Assembly: GCA_012932295.1 (NCBI GenBank)
Contig: JAAONU010000010.1
Span: 27,649,348 to 27,713,347 of the forward strand
DNA length: 64,000 nt
DNA from: Cyclina sinensis
Lineage: Eukaryota > Mollusca > Bivalvia > Venerida > Veneridae
Direction of reading: 5' to 3'
Shown: one piece after another, positions 47,558 through 58,045 of the stretch
How positions within the stretch are numbered: the first letter of the stretch is position 1
How the letters are laid out: every line of letters starts with the position of its first letter
The notes under the pieces: model-generated
Database searches by the model: none
The model's input: the letters and a program-made list of their open reading frames with translations, nothing else
What the model was told of the DNA's origin: nothing
Made by a program: the position numbers and the translations under genes

Positions 47558-48065
47558 TTAATGCCCTCCCCTGATTGTTTTAAACTGAAATGTTTTCCTG
47601 CCATCACAGTCCTCATCCACTTCCTCCAGCATCCCAAACTGTGATGATGTTTTTATTCTGTGTATCAGTCTTCTCAATTCGTCCTCAGGTTTTATTCTAC
47701 ACTCCTTTATTTCTACTAAAACAGATTGGGGTAGTTCTTGTATCACGTCAACTAGCTGACACAATGATGAAGCCGCCATTGTAACCAAGATCAACACAAC
47801 ATGTGTATTTCCAGGTAGGTTGATGTCTGCCGCAGGATGATTTCTAAACTTCAGCACAGGATCTCGGCTATGTAACGACTTTAGCGTACACTTCTCTAGT
47901 ATGTGAAGGTTGATTTCTATTTCTGTCACAGGTATACTGGTATGCCACAGTGTTAACGTTCTAAGTTGAGAGTGTTGAAGGAACTTCAGTCTGCTATCAG
48001 GACAGTCACGCCTGTGGTCAGTACAGCGTAAGGACCGCAGCTTAATCTCTCGTAAACACTTTGTC
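47558..48065 (-). CDS. Last exon of an LRR-like (NLR-type?) gene
   Basis: An open frame entered through an acceptor (TATATCTAG, exon from 48065) and ending in a stop at 47558, giving 168 residues. The first 60 residues have leucine-rich-repeat spacing (CLREIKLRSLRC, LKFLQHSQLRTLTLW, ILEKCTLKSLHS). The second half, VTMAASSLCQLVDVIQELPQ to DGRKTFQFKTIRGGH, is compact and charged. Its style recalls the C-terminal exons of expanded NLR-like or HEPN-LRR proteins in bivalves; this is judged by pattern, not by a search. It lies 2.4 kb downstream of the HEPN/coiled-coil exons on the same strand, but its phase-2 entry does not fit the phase-1 exit of 50477-51539. An exon is therefore missing between them, or it is a separate gene or pseudogene. 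Confidence 0.5.
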
Positions 48066-50476
48066 CTAGATATATAATTATAGTATTTAATACATGTGTT
48101 TTATTTCCAAATTTTCCTTACTGTTCCATATTGCTGCAGTACACCTTAACGCATGAACGACAACACATGAAAGCAAATAGTCTTACGGTGCTCAGAGTTA
48201 CTTCCCTTATTATATCGGTTATGCAGCCTCAGCGTAAGAAAACGTGTGAAGAAATATTGAATAGCATTACAGAATATTTTTGATTTTCTTTAGTCTGTTT
48301 TGAAGACTCTTGGATAATGTTGTACACAGAATTTTAATCATTCCGTGCTTCTTAAATCAACGTTTTTCTTCTATAAATTATTTGCTAATGAATAGCAACC
48401 GTGTCTCGACAAACAAAAGCTGACAGAGGAATGCTACCATTCGGTGCATGTGCCCTCAACTCTGCCCTCCCTCCACCCCCACACACACCCCAGATAAAAG
48501 CCTGGAATATTATAACAGAGTATTCATTTTGGGGACAGGATCTTTCGAGTTGCTGTATTCGCTGACCATACAAAAAAAGAAACAAGAAGAACAACACATG
48601 CACACTTGTAAATGGTTGAATACACATGCCACTTTTTATGTCCGTTATTCACGGCATGCCGAAAATATATCCTTAAAACCTAATACTGTCATACTGACAA
48701 AACTTTTTAAATAAACTATTTTATAAAAACATATACTTTACATAAATACCCAAAAAACAATTGAAAACGCTTTTGCAACATCATATATGGCAGTTTGCTC
48801 GGGAATTGTTGTAAATAAATGGGCCTACGGGTGAAAAGGAGGAAAATAATCTGTAATAGCTCGAAAATCGTAGACTGAAATTATTTCAAAGATTCTTTTA
48901 TCGTAATTTACTGGTCACGACTTCGTTACGAGTTCTATTAAATATATAAATGGATACTCTGCTACAGGAAACAGTTTTGTACATTTTTCTGTCAGTAGTA
49001 TTCATACAAATTACTGTAAGCATTCTTTCTTTTACATTTTTGTTCTGAAACTGATTGATAATGAAGGAAATTTGGAATTTAAAGGGCTGTTTTGTTCATA
49101 AGTGACGTATCAAAGCTTCCATTTCTTCTTCAAGTATCGAAAGTATAGTAAGTTCTTTAAAGCGACCGACTCAAACATCGTTTGCCGATACTGTAGCTGT
49201 ATAGAAACTGCAATACTTATCCAAATTTAAAGCCACTTACTCCTAGATTTTAGATTAAAATACTGTCTTTAAATCAACAGTAAATTATAACAACACTTCA
49301 AAAGACATACTTCTTTTCCGTGTATAGTGCTTGAAAGCGGAAAAAATACTCATGTCGGTATCGGAATATGAACCAACAATCCTCTGTTTTCTAAAATTTG
49401 GTCTACCTTTGATGTTATCTGAGCAAGGGAGATAATTTATCAGCAATGTCCCTCATTAGATTGAACAATCATAACTGAACAGAAGCAAAACTGTCTGATC
49501 ACATGATATCATGTTGCCAAAAATATAGTGTATGTAGTAGCACTGTTTTCGTTTAAACCATGTTGTTATTGTTGCTTTTTTAAATGTAAAGATAGACATG
49601 AAAATAAATTAAGGTAAGTCTTTAACGCCAACAGAACAAAAAATATGACTAGAAGTGCTGTTTTGTATATATTTATTTTTTTTCCTGATTAAACTCATGG
49701 TCAGTTAATGACTATCACTACAGATTTTATTATTTTGGCTAAAATTAAAGTAAGAAGAATTAAACCTATTTTTATAAATTGCATTGCAAGTACTTAAAGT
49801 TCAATTTGCCCACATATTCATCCTATCAAAGTATGTAGTTACTGAAGATTAGGGCTAGGAAAACACATTTTCACATATTTGGCATTTTAGCAAAAACTTT
49901 AAAAAGTTTCTTGTCCCTATCTATAAATGTAGACTGCTGACCTATCTTTTTTGCTCGTATCTTTAATGTGGTTGACCTAAATATAAGTTGTTAAAAAGTC
50001 TGAATGTAGGAATATTTTGTGAAACAAAAGGAAACTAAGATGTATTTTTCATTACATTTTGAAAGTCCATTTTAGATTATTTTGCATTGCTCATTCAAAT
50101 AAGGGAATAATGTTGTTCTTATGTGTGCTGTTAATAAAACATGACATTAACTCTCTCACTTAACATGTTTCATTCAACTTTTCATTGACATCTCTGTTTT
50201 ATAAGATTTATTTTTCATATTTTGCTTTGTTACCAAGGCAACCAGCAACTTATATTTAAAGAAAACGAACATGGTAACATTTGATTTTTTTTCTTTGCTG
50301 CATTGTGTTCAGCATGAAATTTTACATAAATCATGTTAAAGTTGAATGATTGTGAATGTTGAAATTTAACTGTAGCGATCGCCTTTAAATAACAACCGAT
50401 ACTTTTATCAGTGTAAAACATGCTGAACTTTCAAACTTGTTGAAATAAATTTTATTATTTCTTAAGAGTGTTTTAC
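48066..50476. other. Probable intron or intergenic region with a solo TIR-like motif
   Basis: AT-rich. At 49155-49171 TTTAAAGCGACCGACTCAA resembles the terminal repeat of the TTAA MITE at 18538 and 56357, but no matching right end is found. No NACHT or other nucleotide-binding domain exon was recognised, although such a domain would be expected here in an NLR-type gene. Confidence 0.5.
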
Positions 50477-51539
50477 CTTCTTGTTGCGGTTTTTGAACAT
50501 TTGCCTCTTGCTGTTTTACGCCTATCTTTATCTCTGTAATATCTTCATTCATCTCTGTCATTTTTCTATTTATCTTTGTCACATCTCCTGTTACTTCTGT
50601 CACATGTCCCTTTATCTCTTTTACATGTAACTTTACCTCTGTCACATCTCCCTTAACTTCCGTCACATCTCTCTTTACTTCTGTCACATCTTCCTTTATC
50701 TCTGTCACATCTTCCTTTACTTCTGTCATATCTCTATTTACTTCTATCACATCCCTCTTTACTTCTGTCACGTCTTCCTTTATCTCTTTCGCATGTCCCT
50801 TTACCTCTGTTACATCTTCTTTTATCTCTTTTGCATCTCCCTTTACCTCTGTCACATCTTCCTTTACTTCTGTCACATCTTTCTTTACTTCTGTCACATC
50901 TTCCTTTATCTCTGTCACATTTTCCTTAACTTCTGTCACATCTCTCTTTACTTCTGTCACATTCCTCTTTACTTCTGACACTTCTTCCTTTATCTCTTTC
51001 GCATCTCCCTTTACCTCTGTTACATCTTCCTTTATCTCTTTCGCATCTCCCTTTACCTCTGTTACATTTTCCTTTATCTCTTTCGCATCTCCCTTTACCT
51101 CTGACACATCTCCCTTTACTTTTGTCACATCTCTTTTTACTTCTGTCACATCTTCCTTTATCTCTGTCACATCTTCCTTTACTTCTGTCATATCTCCCTT
51201 TACTTCTGTCACATCTTCCTTTACTTCTGTCATATCTCCCTTTACTTCTGTCACATCTTCCTTTATCTTTATCACGTCTTCCTTTATCTCGGTCACATCT
51301 CCCTTTACCTCCGTCACATCTTCCTTGATCTCTTTCGCATCTCCCTTTATCTCTGTCACATCTTCCTTTAGCTGCTGCATCTGTGTGTCCCATTCTTTCT
51401 CTCTTTCTCCCCATTGTGCAATTGCTAATTGGTGTTTTCTTTCCTCGTCAGGATCTAGGGCTTGAGTTTTGTAGCCATCGATAGACTGCTTCAAGTTTAG
51501 TAAAGGATTTCTTTCAGAAGAATTAAGTCTCAAGAGAAT
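50477..51539 (-). CDS. HEPN gene exon 3: end of HEPN domain plus long heptad coiled coil
   Basis: Entered through an acceptor (TTGCTTCTCAG, exon from 51539, phase 0) and left at a good donor (GAAG then GTAAAA, last base 50477, phase 1); without that splice the frame would stop at 50385. The first 50 residues (ILLRLNSSERNPLLNLKQSI, then DPDEERKHQLAIAQW) fit the tail of a DZIP3-type HEPN domain and its linker. Residues about 60-340 are some 38 repeats of seven residues, TEVKEDV and variants, with Val/Ile at positions a and d: a canonical parallel-type coiled coil, highly charged. The DNA is a 21-bp tandem repeat that keeps frame throughout. The antisense and other-frame open frames across this region are by-products of the repeat. 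Confidence 0.78.
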
Positions 51540-52088
51540 CTGAGAAGCAATAGAAACTAAGTCTGAGTTTATGTACTATTTCAAAATAATGTGAAATATT
51601 ATTAGTCGCACCATTTATTCTTCTCTTCTTTAAGTAGCTGTTAATATATAATACAAAAATAAAAATATGTTCATTGGTTGATGTTTACCTTATTATTAAC
51701 CGCAGTTTTTTTTATTTTTTCAATATGGATACAAAATTGTTTGCCAAACTGCACAACAATTAAGATTACGACGCTATTTTTTGAAGTTCTGCACGTTTAT
51801 ATTTCTAAGAATTTATGGCTGTCTCATTATTTTCCATAAGCAACATAAATGCAAAAACGGCACATAGAGGAATGAATTCGAACAAGTTAAATGTGCCCTA
51901 AATATAGAAGCAGTAGAACTTATTTGCATTAACTCATTGATACAATCTTAAGACCTGTAATTATATAAAATTCCGTTTAAAGAGTTTAAACTGTTTTTGC
52001 CACAAACCATTGTCTACAAAATAGCCCATGGTAGATGGAAATGCGCATGTATAAGTATCTTTATCTCAAAATTAATTTAAATACGTAC
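51540..52088 (-). other. Intron 2 of HEPN gene
   Basis: 549 bp between donor AAAAT/GTACGT and acceptor TTCTCAG on the minus strand. AT-rich, no other exon seen. Confidence 0.6.
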
Positions 52089-52160
52089 ATTTTCAAGTTC
52101 AGTCCATTTCGTTTGAAAAGTATTTTGTTGGAATCCAGTAGTCGAAGATATATGTGCGAT
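52089..52160 (-). CDS. HEPN gene exon 2: 72-bp microexon completing the R-x4-H motif
   Basis: Found by asking what should join exons 1 and 3. The minus strand has a strong acceptor (TGCTCTACCTTTCAG) and donor (GTACGT) exactly 72 bp apart, with phase 0 at both ends. The 24 residues begin IAHISSTTGF and end TKWTELEN. Joined to exon 1, which ends FRNE, they give RNEIAH, the R-x4-H signature of HEPN domains, followed by a W..L helix typical of the family. It is too short to stand out as an open frame. The evidence is the triple agreement of splice sites, phase and motif. Confidence 0.8.
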
Positions 52161-52522
52161 CTGAAAGGTAGAGCAAATTCAGCTGTGAATAAAAGGTTTG
52201 TTCAAAATTGGCATGCTGCACTTACACATTTGGTGATAAGGTATGAAATGTTAATGTAAATTTTTATACATATTTTAATGCTGATTAATTACATCATTCA
52301 GAAAATGAAACTAGTTTTGTAAATATCTGACACAGTTTCGTACCATAATGGTCATCATTTCAATGACTTATTTCAGCTTTTCGTCTAAGTTAATCATAGA
52401 AAATTGTAAAAAGTGTAATAAAAGTGTTAAGAAGAAGTGTATTAAATCAATTAACAGATACATCGACAAGAAATTTATAAGTTTCTATCGCAAACATGCT
52501 TGCATACAATTTTCCAAAGTAC
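52161..52522 (-). other. Intron 1 of HEPN gene
   Basis: 362 bp, starting GTACTTTGG after exon 1 and ending at the CTTTCAG acceptor of the microexon. The frame of exon 1 would run on for about 16 codons into this intron before a stop. Confidence 0.7.
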
Positions 52523-52909
52523 CTCATTTCGGAACTCCTTCAGGCGGTAAAGATCTGCTTCAACTGATGTATCTGCCGGCAAAGGAGGACGATTCCATTG
52601 GAAGTTGGTATTTAATCCCAAAGACTTTAGGTTTCTCAGCAGACAGATAATGAGAGTGATATCAAATTCTGCACTGGTAGGCTGCTGGACTCCTGAGGGG
52701 TATAATTGGTTAAATTGTGTCACAGTTATGATTTTATTTGCTCTAAGACGGTTGATCGAAGTTTTCTCTCTTGCCAGAAAAATATTCAGGGGAACATTCT
52801 GTAGTTTCTGATTAAATATGTTACGTAATACATCTGTGCTTCCGTCGATCATTAATAACTGCAGCCGGAATAGGTATGCGCGATTATTTGACTGGCTCGC
52901 TGTTGCCAT
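52523..52909 (-). CDS. HEPN gene exon 1: N-terminal part of a DZIP3-type HEPN domain
   Basis: 129 codons from ATG (MATASQSNNRAYLFRLQLLM) to a donor GAG/GTACTT at 52523, phase 0. The sequence has the hallmarks of the HEPN domain found in DZIP3-like E3 ligases and many bivalve immune-type proteins: VLRNIFNQKL, a basic stretch, QFNQLYP, DITLIICLLRNL, the W-N-R-P-P turn, and DTSVEADLYRLKEFRNE leading to the R-x4-H motif. HEPN domains are all-helical and in several families act as RNases or as signalling/dimerisation modules; which applies here is unknown. No RING or nucleotide-binding domain is visible nearby. Confidence 0.82.
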
Positions 52910-52964
52910 TTTTCTGGTCAGACGGTGTTGCAGACTATGAAGCTAATGCTTGTCCATAATGTAT
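52910..52964 (-). other. 5' untranslated part of HEPN gene exon 1
   Basis: On the minus strand ATTTTTTTCCAG ends at 52965 and reads as a splice acceptor. The 55 bases to the ATG would then be untranslated, implying a further upstream non-coding exon. It contains one upstream ATG (ATTATGG). Confidence 0.45.
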
Positions 52965-53074
52965 CTGGAAAAAAATAATTGTGTTGACGTATCTCTATTT
53001 TCAAATCAGACATATAAAACATTTCTTCAAATAACCTGACATACTTTGAAACTCTCAAAATGTATGTCAATCCG

Positions 53075-53330
53075 GCTAACTCAGTTGTAAACTCATTGGA
53101 TTGTCAATCCAGGGGTCTCAATTCAAACCCAGCTAAACTTCTCCGTAACAATTGACCGCGAACAATCTCTTTAATGGCATTGTACAGAACTTAGAATTTA
53201 AATCATGAAGCAGTCAGTCGTTTGCAAAGAGACAGGTTTTGTTTTCGGGTTGGATACCCAGGAACCTTTCGTAAATTGACCACTAGGATAGGACGAAAAA
53301 GCGTTAAAATTTCAGTTAAACCACAAAAAG
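53075..53330 (+). mobile_element. tRNA-derived SINE (Asp-GTC-like head)
   Basis: The head CCGGCTAACTCAGTTGTAAA and anticodon arm TTGGATTGTCAATCCA (GTC in the loop) are followed by a TTCAAACCC box, then a 170-bp body ending GCGTTAAAATTTCAGTTAAA and an A-rich tail. The plan resembles the SINE at 8205-8485. Confidence 0.68.
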
Positions 53331-53468
53331 AAGAAAAAATAAACAAACAAACAACAAAGCGACATGTATTATGTTGAGTTCGACACTTCTTTGTATTCAG
53401 TATATAGTCATAAGAGGAACCTGCGCCCGCCTACGTTTAATTACAGGTAAATGCAATATTATTTTTCC

Positions 53469-54787
53469 TAAGGCCTAACAAAAATATTTCCGTTTCGGGT
53501 AACCCGACACTACCTATAAAAAATGCGCCGACCCTAACTATTTTTTTCCGTTTCTAAGCAAAAAAAAAATATTCGTTAGCGAATAGACTGTCGAAGGGCG
53601 GATAAATGCGCATTGAACGCTTGCCGAACTGTCGTAAAACGCTCAGACGATTTAGATCGATCAGTATTTGTTATACATGTTTTGATTAGCTCATGCAGTA
53701 TTGCGGTCCAATGAAAATCACGCTATTGGAAACTGGTAGGTATGACACACAACAAGCCGGAAAAATATTTATGCGCATTGCTCCAGATATTTGCATCCTA
53801 TTTAAAGCATAATAGGACATATTCTATGAGGGTCGAAAGGTCCGTCTTGAATATATTTACAGAAAGAAATGCCAACATGCTGCAGAGATGCGCTGTTTTC
53901 GCGTGCTGGACCTTTAAATGACTTTTTCAAAATTGGAAAGCCAGATACGATGTGACCTCGATGGGTTGATTGAAATTTTCCTTTCAAAAAATGAAAGTAC
54001 TGTCGAAGATTATAGTGCTATTGTTCGAAGTTTAAATTCAATGTCAGAGTCAATATTAGAACGCAAGCTACCAATTAAAAGACAAATTTTGTAGCAATTG
54101 TTTCATGTCTCTGTATGTGACTTTTTCTCATTTCATCAAAAAGCTTGGCAATTGTCTTTGATATGTTGACATACATGTATCAGATAGAAAATAAACAGTA
54201 TTTGATTGACAAGGCTGTCTTTATAAAAAAAGAAGTGTTTGCACTTTTTTTTTTGTTAAACCAGTGTATCAAAGTTGCAACTCAAAATTTTAGACTTCGT
54301 TAATTTATACCATAGTGCCTAAATATACTCTTTGTAATACTGTAAGAGCTTCAAGATGTCAGCACTACAATTTTTAATGCAATGAAATGTGCATTATTTA
54401 AGGCATGAATATCAGTCTAATTTTTTTTAACTGAAACTTTCAAACCCAGATCACAGCATGCCATTTTAGCTCTTCATTGTGCTTTACTCCTAACATGCTA
54501 GCAGGGCAAACAGACATCAAAATTAACACGTGCTCGGCTATATTGGCTTTATTCAATGTTGAAAAAAACATTAAATGGCATAAGCTATTCAGATTTTAAT
54601 CAGAATTATTCTTTACATGATAAAACAGTCAGGCAATGACAGAAGTGTAGGAAAGACTGCCATGTGCAAGAAAGCACTCTGTGCTGACGACAGATTTTGA
54701 CGAAAAAAGTAAAAAAAGAAATTCCCTACCTACCCTACCTAGCAATTTTGGGAAGGTTACCCTAAACAAACAATTTTTTTGGCCTAA
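53469..54787. mobile_element. 1.3-kb DNA element with ~35-bp imperfect TIRs
   Basis: The left end TAAGGCCTAACAAAAATATT, then TTCGGGTAACC, is matched in inverse by the right end TTAGGCCAAAAAAATTGTTT, then TTAGGGTAACC. No protein is encoded; the interior is AT-rich. Target duplication is not clear. It lies about 0.5 kb upstream of the HEPN gene start. Confidence 0.68.
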
Positions 54788-55943
54788 TTTAGACTAGAAC
54801 TGCGCTGATATTTATACGAAAGCAATGACTTAATGACAGTGGTGGGGTTTTCTCAAGATTATCAGAGATTTTTATCAAAAGCGCAATAGGAAATTAAAGT
54901 GTTGCACATATTTGTTAGTTACTTGAATATAATGCTTAACATGTTGGTCAATGAGCCCGTCTTTATTTTATTCATTTAAAAGTACATGAAAAGATTATGG
55001 ATACAACGTGGCGAGTCCTACCCTACAGCTTGCATTTAGGTTTGTGGCCACCTGAGATCATTGCAAAATCTAACTATGCAAAATAATCAGTTGATTTCTT
55101 TTTATACTTTTCATAATATGGTGAGAATCTTTTGTTGCTTAGCAAACGTAAAGTAGTATATAACGACAATACATTTTTGTATGAAAACTTTTACAGTTTA
55201 TCATTCATTTCTCTGTTATTGTTCAATAATTAGTATGTATAAACACTTCATTATTAATTCTTCCGGAAAAAAGTAAACAACAAATGTAAAGTAATGTGTC
55301 AGTCTTATCGTCTGGTGTAGTCAGAGCTCAGTACAACATCATTGTTGAGTTACAAAAACTGGCATGCTTTTAGTAAATTAGGAAATGATGTATTGTTTTT
55401 CAACATGTGAATGTTATTTAGATTACGCTGTATATTTATATGAGATATTTTGCCATTCTGCATTTATCATACTACATTACATAAAATTCCTTTACCAACG
55501 TCAACTTCCACGTTGTTTTATACAGCAGTGAATACTTCATTAAAAAAAAATGTTGATGTGATTATATCTTAAACTATTTATCCAAATTTAGACAGAGTTG
55601 ATTTTTTGTTTCTAATTTAGAACAACAAGAAGACATCGACACAAATAACAAGCTCAGATATAGTGGATTAAATAAATAAAAAAGGTCATTTTTAAAATAG
55701 AATTTATTCATAACTGTAAATTGTGTCTCACATTAGCATGACAAATTATACTAATTTTGCGAAACGACTCGATTACCCTTTTTAAGTAAATTATAGTTGA
55801 ATTAACAGAGATAAACATTTCTTTACATTCAATCTGTTTGATCTTTTGATAAAAGTCATCTAGTTGATTGTTAGTCGAAAGATTTATCTGTAAGCATGGC
55901 ATATTACAGAACGTAATTCCTTTTACGAAAAATAATAATTACA

Positions 55944-55945
<2 letters not shown>
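54788..55945. other. AT-rich non-coding stretch
   Basis: Nothing recognised. Confidence 0.45.

Positions 55946-55983
<38 letters not shown>
55946..55983. repeat. Poly-T tract, 38 bp
   Basis: An uninterrupted T run, unusually long. It may be the A-tail of a retroposed sequence on the minus strand, although nothing recognisable lies beside it. Confidence 0.9.
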
Positions 55984-55987
<4 letters not shown>

Positions 55988-56356
55988 GCAGTATTATTTT
56001 GGGTATCTAATAGTTCATATGCCAAAGCCCACATTTTAACAAAGATGTTTGGCCTGTTGAACTCTACGACTATTTTATATTTATCAAGAGTATCATTTTA
56101 ACCAACGCAATGTTTACGCGCAAAATGTCTCTATTCATTCTACTAACAAAACGTATAATTACTTTTTTCATTATTAAGATTTAAGTAAACGTTGCACCCA
56201 TTATATCTGTGATGGTTTAAAATAAAAATGAATGAAACGCATTAAGCTCCATTTTAGAAATTGCAATTTTTGATGATCATTGTTTATTCTTAAGTGTGAA
56301 GAAACATTTACCACATTAAGAAATTGCAAGTACTGATAATCATTGTTTATTCTTAA

Positions 56357-56766
56357 AGCGACTGACTCACAGACGATGATAAAAAGAAAATGTTTATACA
56401 TCTTGAAATTCTTGCTGTGATTGTGAAGAATATATTTAAACTATGTTACTGACTCAGTAAATTGTTACAGAAAAAAAATCAAAATATAAAGTTTTACACA
56501 CTTTTATCGGTAAAAAATTTACCCCGTTAGTCACGGGGTAGATACTTTATTTATAAGATTAATTTTGAGGTTGCACAGTGGACTAAGTCGTCGCTTTGAA
56601 TTTTACTGACCTAAAGGTCGTGAGTTCGAATCCTGGTTAAGTCAAAACCATTTTTTTCATTTTTCATGGTGAATAGAGGCTAATATTATGTTGTTCCATA
56701 GTATATTAAAATAATCTTAAATTTGAAAGAGTAAAAATTTCAGCAAAATTCTGTGAGTCAGTCGCT
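56357..56766. mobile_element. TTAA-flanked MITE with tRNA-like core, copy 2
   Basis: 410 bp with perfect 16-bp inverted ends AGCGACTGACTCACAG, flanked by TTAA at 56353-56356 and 56767-56770. The empty site is known from the surrounding minisatellite: the unit reads ATTCTTAAGTG, so one TTAA was duplicated on insertion. Inside are an A-box-like TTGCACAGTGGAC (56571-56583) and a B-box GAGTTCGAATCC (56622-56633) about 50 bp apart, which is tRNA spacing. The element therefore carries an apparently complete polymerase III internal promoter. It encodes no protein. Confidence 0.93.
56571..56633 (+). promoter_or_regulatory. tRNA-like A-box and B-box inside the MITE
   Basis: The A-box resembles TRGCNNAGYNGG and the B-box fits GWTCRANNC exactly. 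The flanking bases do not form a proper tRNA acceptor stem, so this is a promoter-like or SINE-derived remnant and not a tRNA gene. Confidence 0.55.
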
Positions 56767-58045
56767 TTAAGTGATAAGAAACATATACCACGTTAAGAAA
56801 TTGCAAGTACTGATAATCATTGTTTTTTCTTAAGTGTGAATGTGAATAAACATTTACACCGTTAAGAAATTGCAAGTACTGATAATTATTGTTTATTCTT
56901 AAGTGTGAATGTGAAGAAACATTTACCCGTTAAGAAATTGCAAGTGATAATCATTGTTTATTCTTAAGTGTAAAGAAACATTTGCCACGTTAAGAAATTG
57001 CAAGTACTGATAATCATGCTTTATTCTTACGTGCGAATAAACATATACCACGTCAAGAAATTGCAAGTACTGACAATCATTGTTTATTCTTAAGTGTGGG
57101 TGTGAATAAACATTTACACCGTTAAGAAATTGCAAGAACTGATTATCATTGTTTATTCTTAAGCGTAAAGAAACATTTGCCACGTTTAGAAATTGCAAGT
57201 TCTGATTATCATGGTTTATTCTTAAGTGTGAAGAAACATTTTCCACGTTTAGAAATTGCAAGTGATAATCATTGTTTATTCTTAATCGTGAAGAAACATT
57301 TACCACGTTAAGAAATTGCAAGTACTGACAATCATTGTTTATTCTTAAGAGTGAAGAAACATTTACCACGTCTAGAAATTGCAAGTACTGATAATTATTG
57401 TTTATTCTTTAGGGTGAAGAAACAATTACCACGTTTAGAAATTGCAAGTACAGATTATCATGGTTTATTCTTTAGTGTAAAAACATTCACCACGTTTAGA
57501 AATTGCAAGTACTGATTATCATGGTTTATTCTTAAATGCGAAGAAACATTTACCACGTTAAGAAATTGCAAGTGATAATCATTGTTTTTTCTTCAGAAAT
57601 TGCAAGTACTGGCAACCATTGATTATTCTTAAGCGTGAAGAAATATTTACCACGTCAAGAAATTGCAAGTACTGACAATCATTGTTTATTCTAAAGTGTG
57701 AATAAACATTTACCACGCTAAGAAATTGCAAGTACTGATAATCATTGTTTTTTTAAGTGTGGGTGTGAAGACACATTTACACCCTTAAGAAATTGCAAGT
57801 ACTGATAATTATTGTTTATTCTTTAGTGTAAAAACATTCACCACGTTTAGAAATTGCAAGTACTGATAATCATGGTTTATTCTTAAATGCGAAGAAACAT
57901 TTACCACGTTAAGAAATTGCAAGTGATAATCATTGTTTTTTCTTAAGTGTGAATAAACATTTACCACGTTAAGAAATTGCAAGTACTGATAATCATTGTT
58001 TATTCTTACGTGTGAAGAAACATTTACCACGTTAAGAAATTTACT

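Larger units (their letters stand above)
56235..58045 (-). repeat. 63-bp minisatellite, about 22 units
   Basis: A head-to-tail array whose unit contains GTTAAGAAATTGCAAGTACT, then GATAATCATTGTTTATTCTT, then AAGTGTGAAGAAACATTTACCAC. Each unit is 63 bp, that is 21 codons. On the minus strand most units lack stops and read LRINNDYQYLQFLNVVNVSS with variations. Several length variants are 3 or 6 bp (loss of ACT, gain of GTGAAT), keeping frame, but others (-2 bp, and a truncated unit at 57588) break it. A 410-bp MITE sits between the second and third units. Confidence 0.92.

Noticed and set aside
49155..49260. Third copy of the TTAA MITE
   Set aside because: Only a terminal-repeat-like 17-mer is present; the interior and the right end do not match.
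50926..51414. Arg/Asp/Lys-rich 162-residue protein and the hydrophobic antisense frames over the same place
   Set aside because: They are the other reading frames of the 21-bp heptad repeat.
56923..58030. Minus-strand 153- and 73-residue frames annotated as genes
   Set aside because: They are translations of a minisatellite broken by frame-changing indels; kept only as an observation.
56235..58045. CRISPR array
   Set aside because: Units are contiguous 63-bp tandem repeats without unique spacers, in animal DNA.
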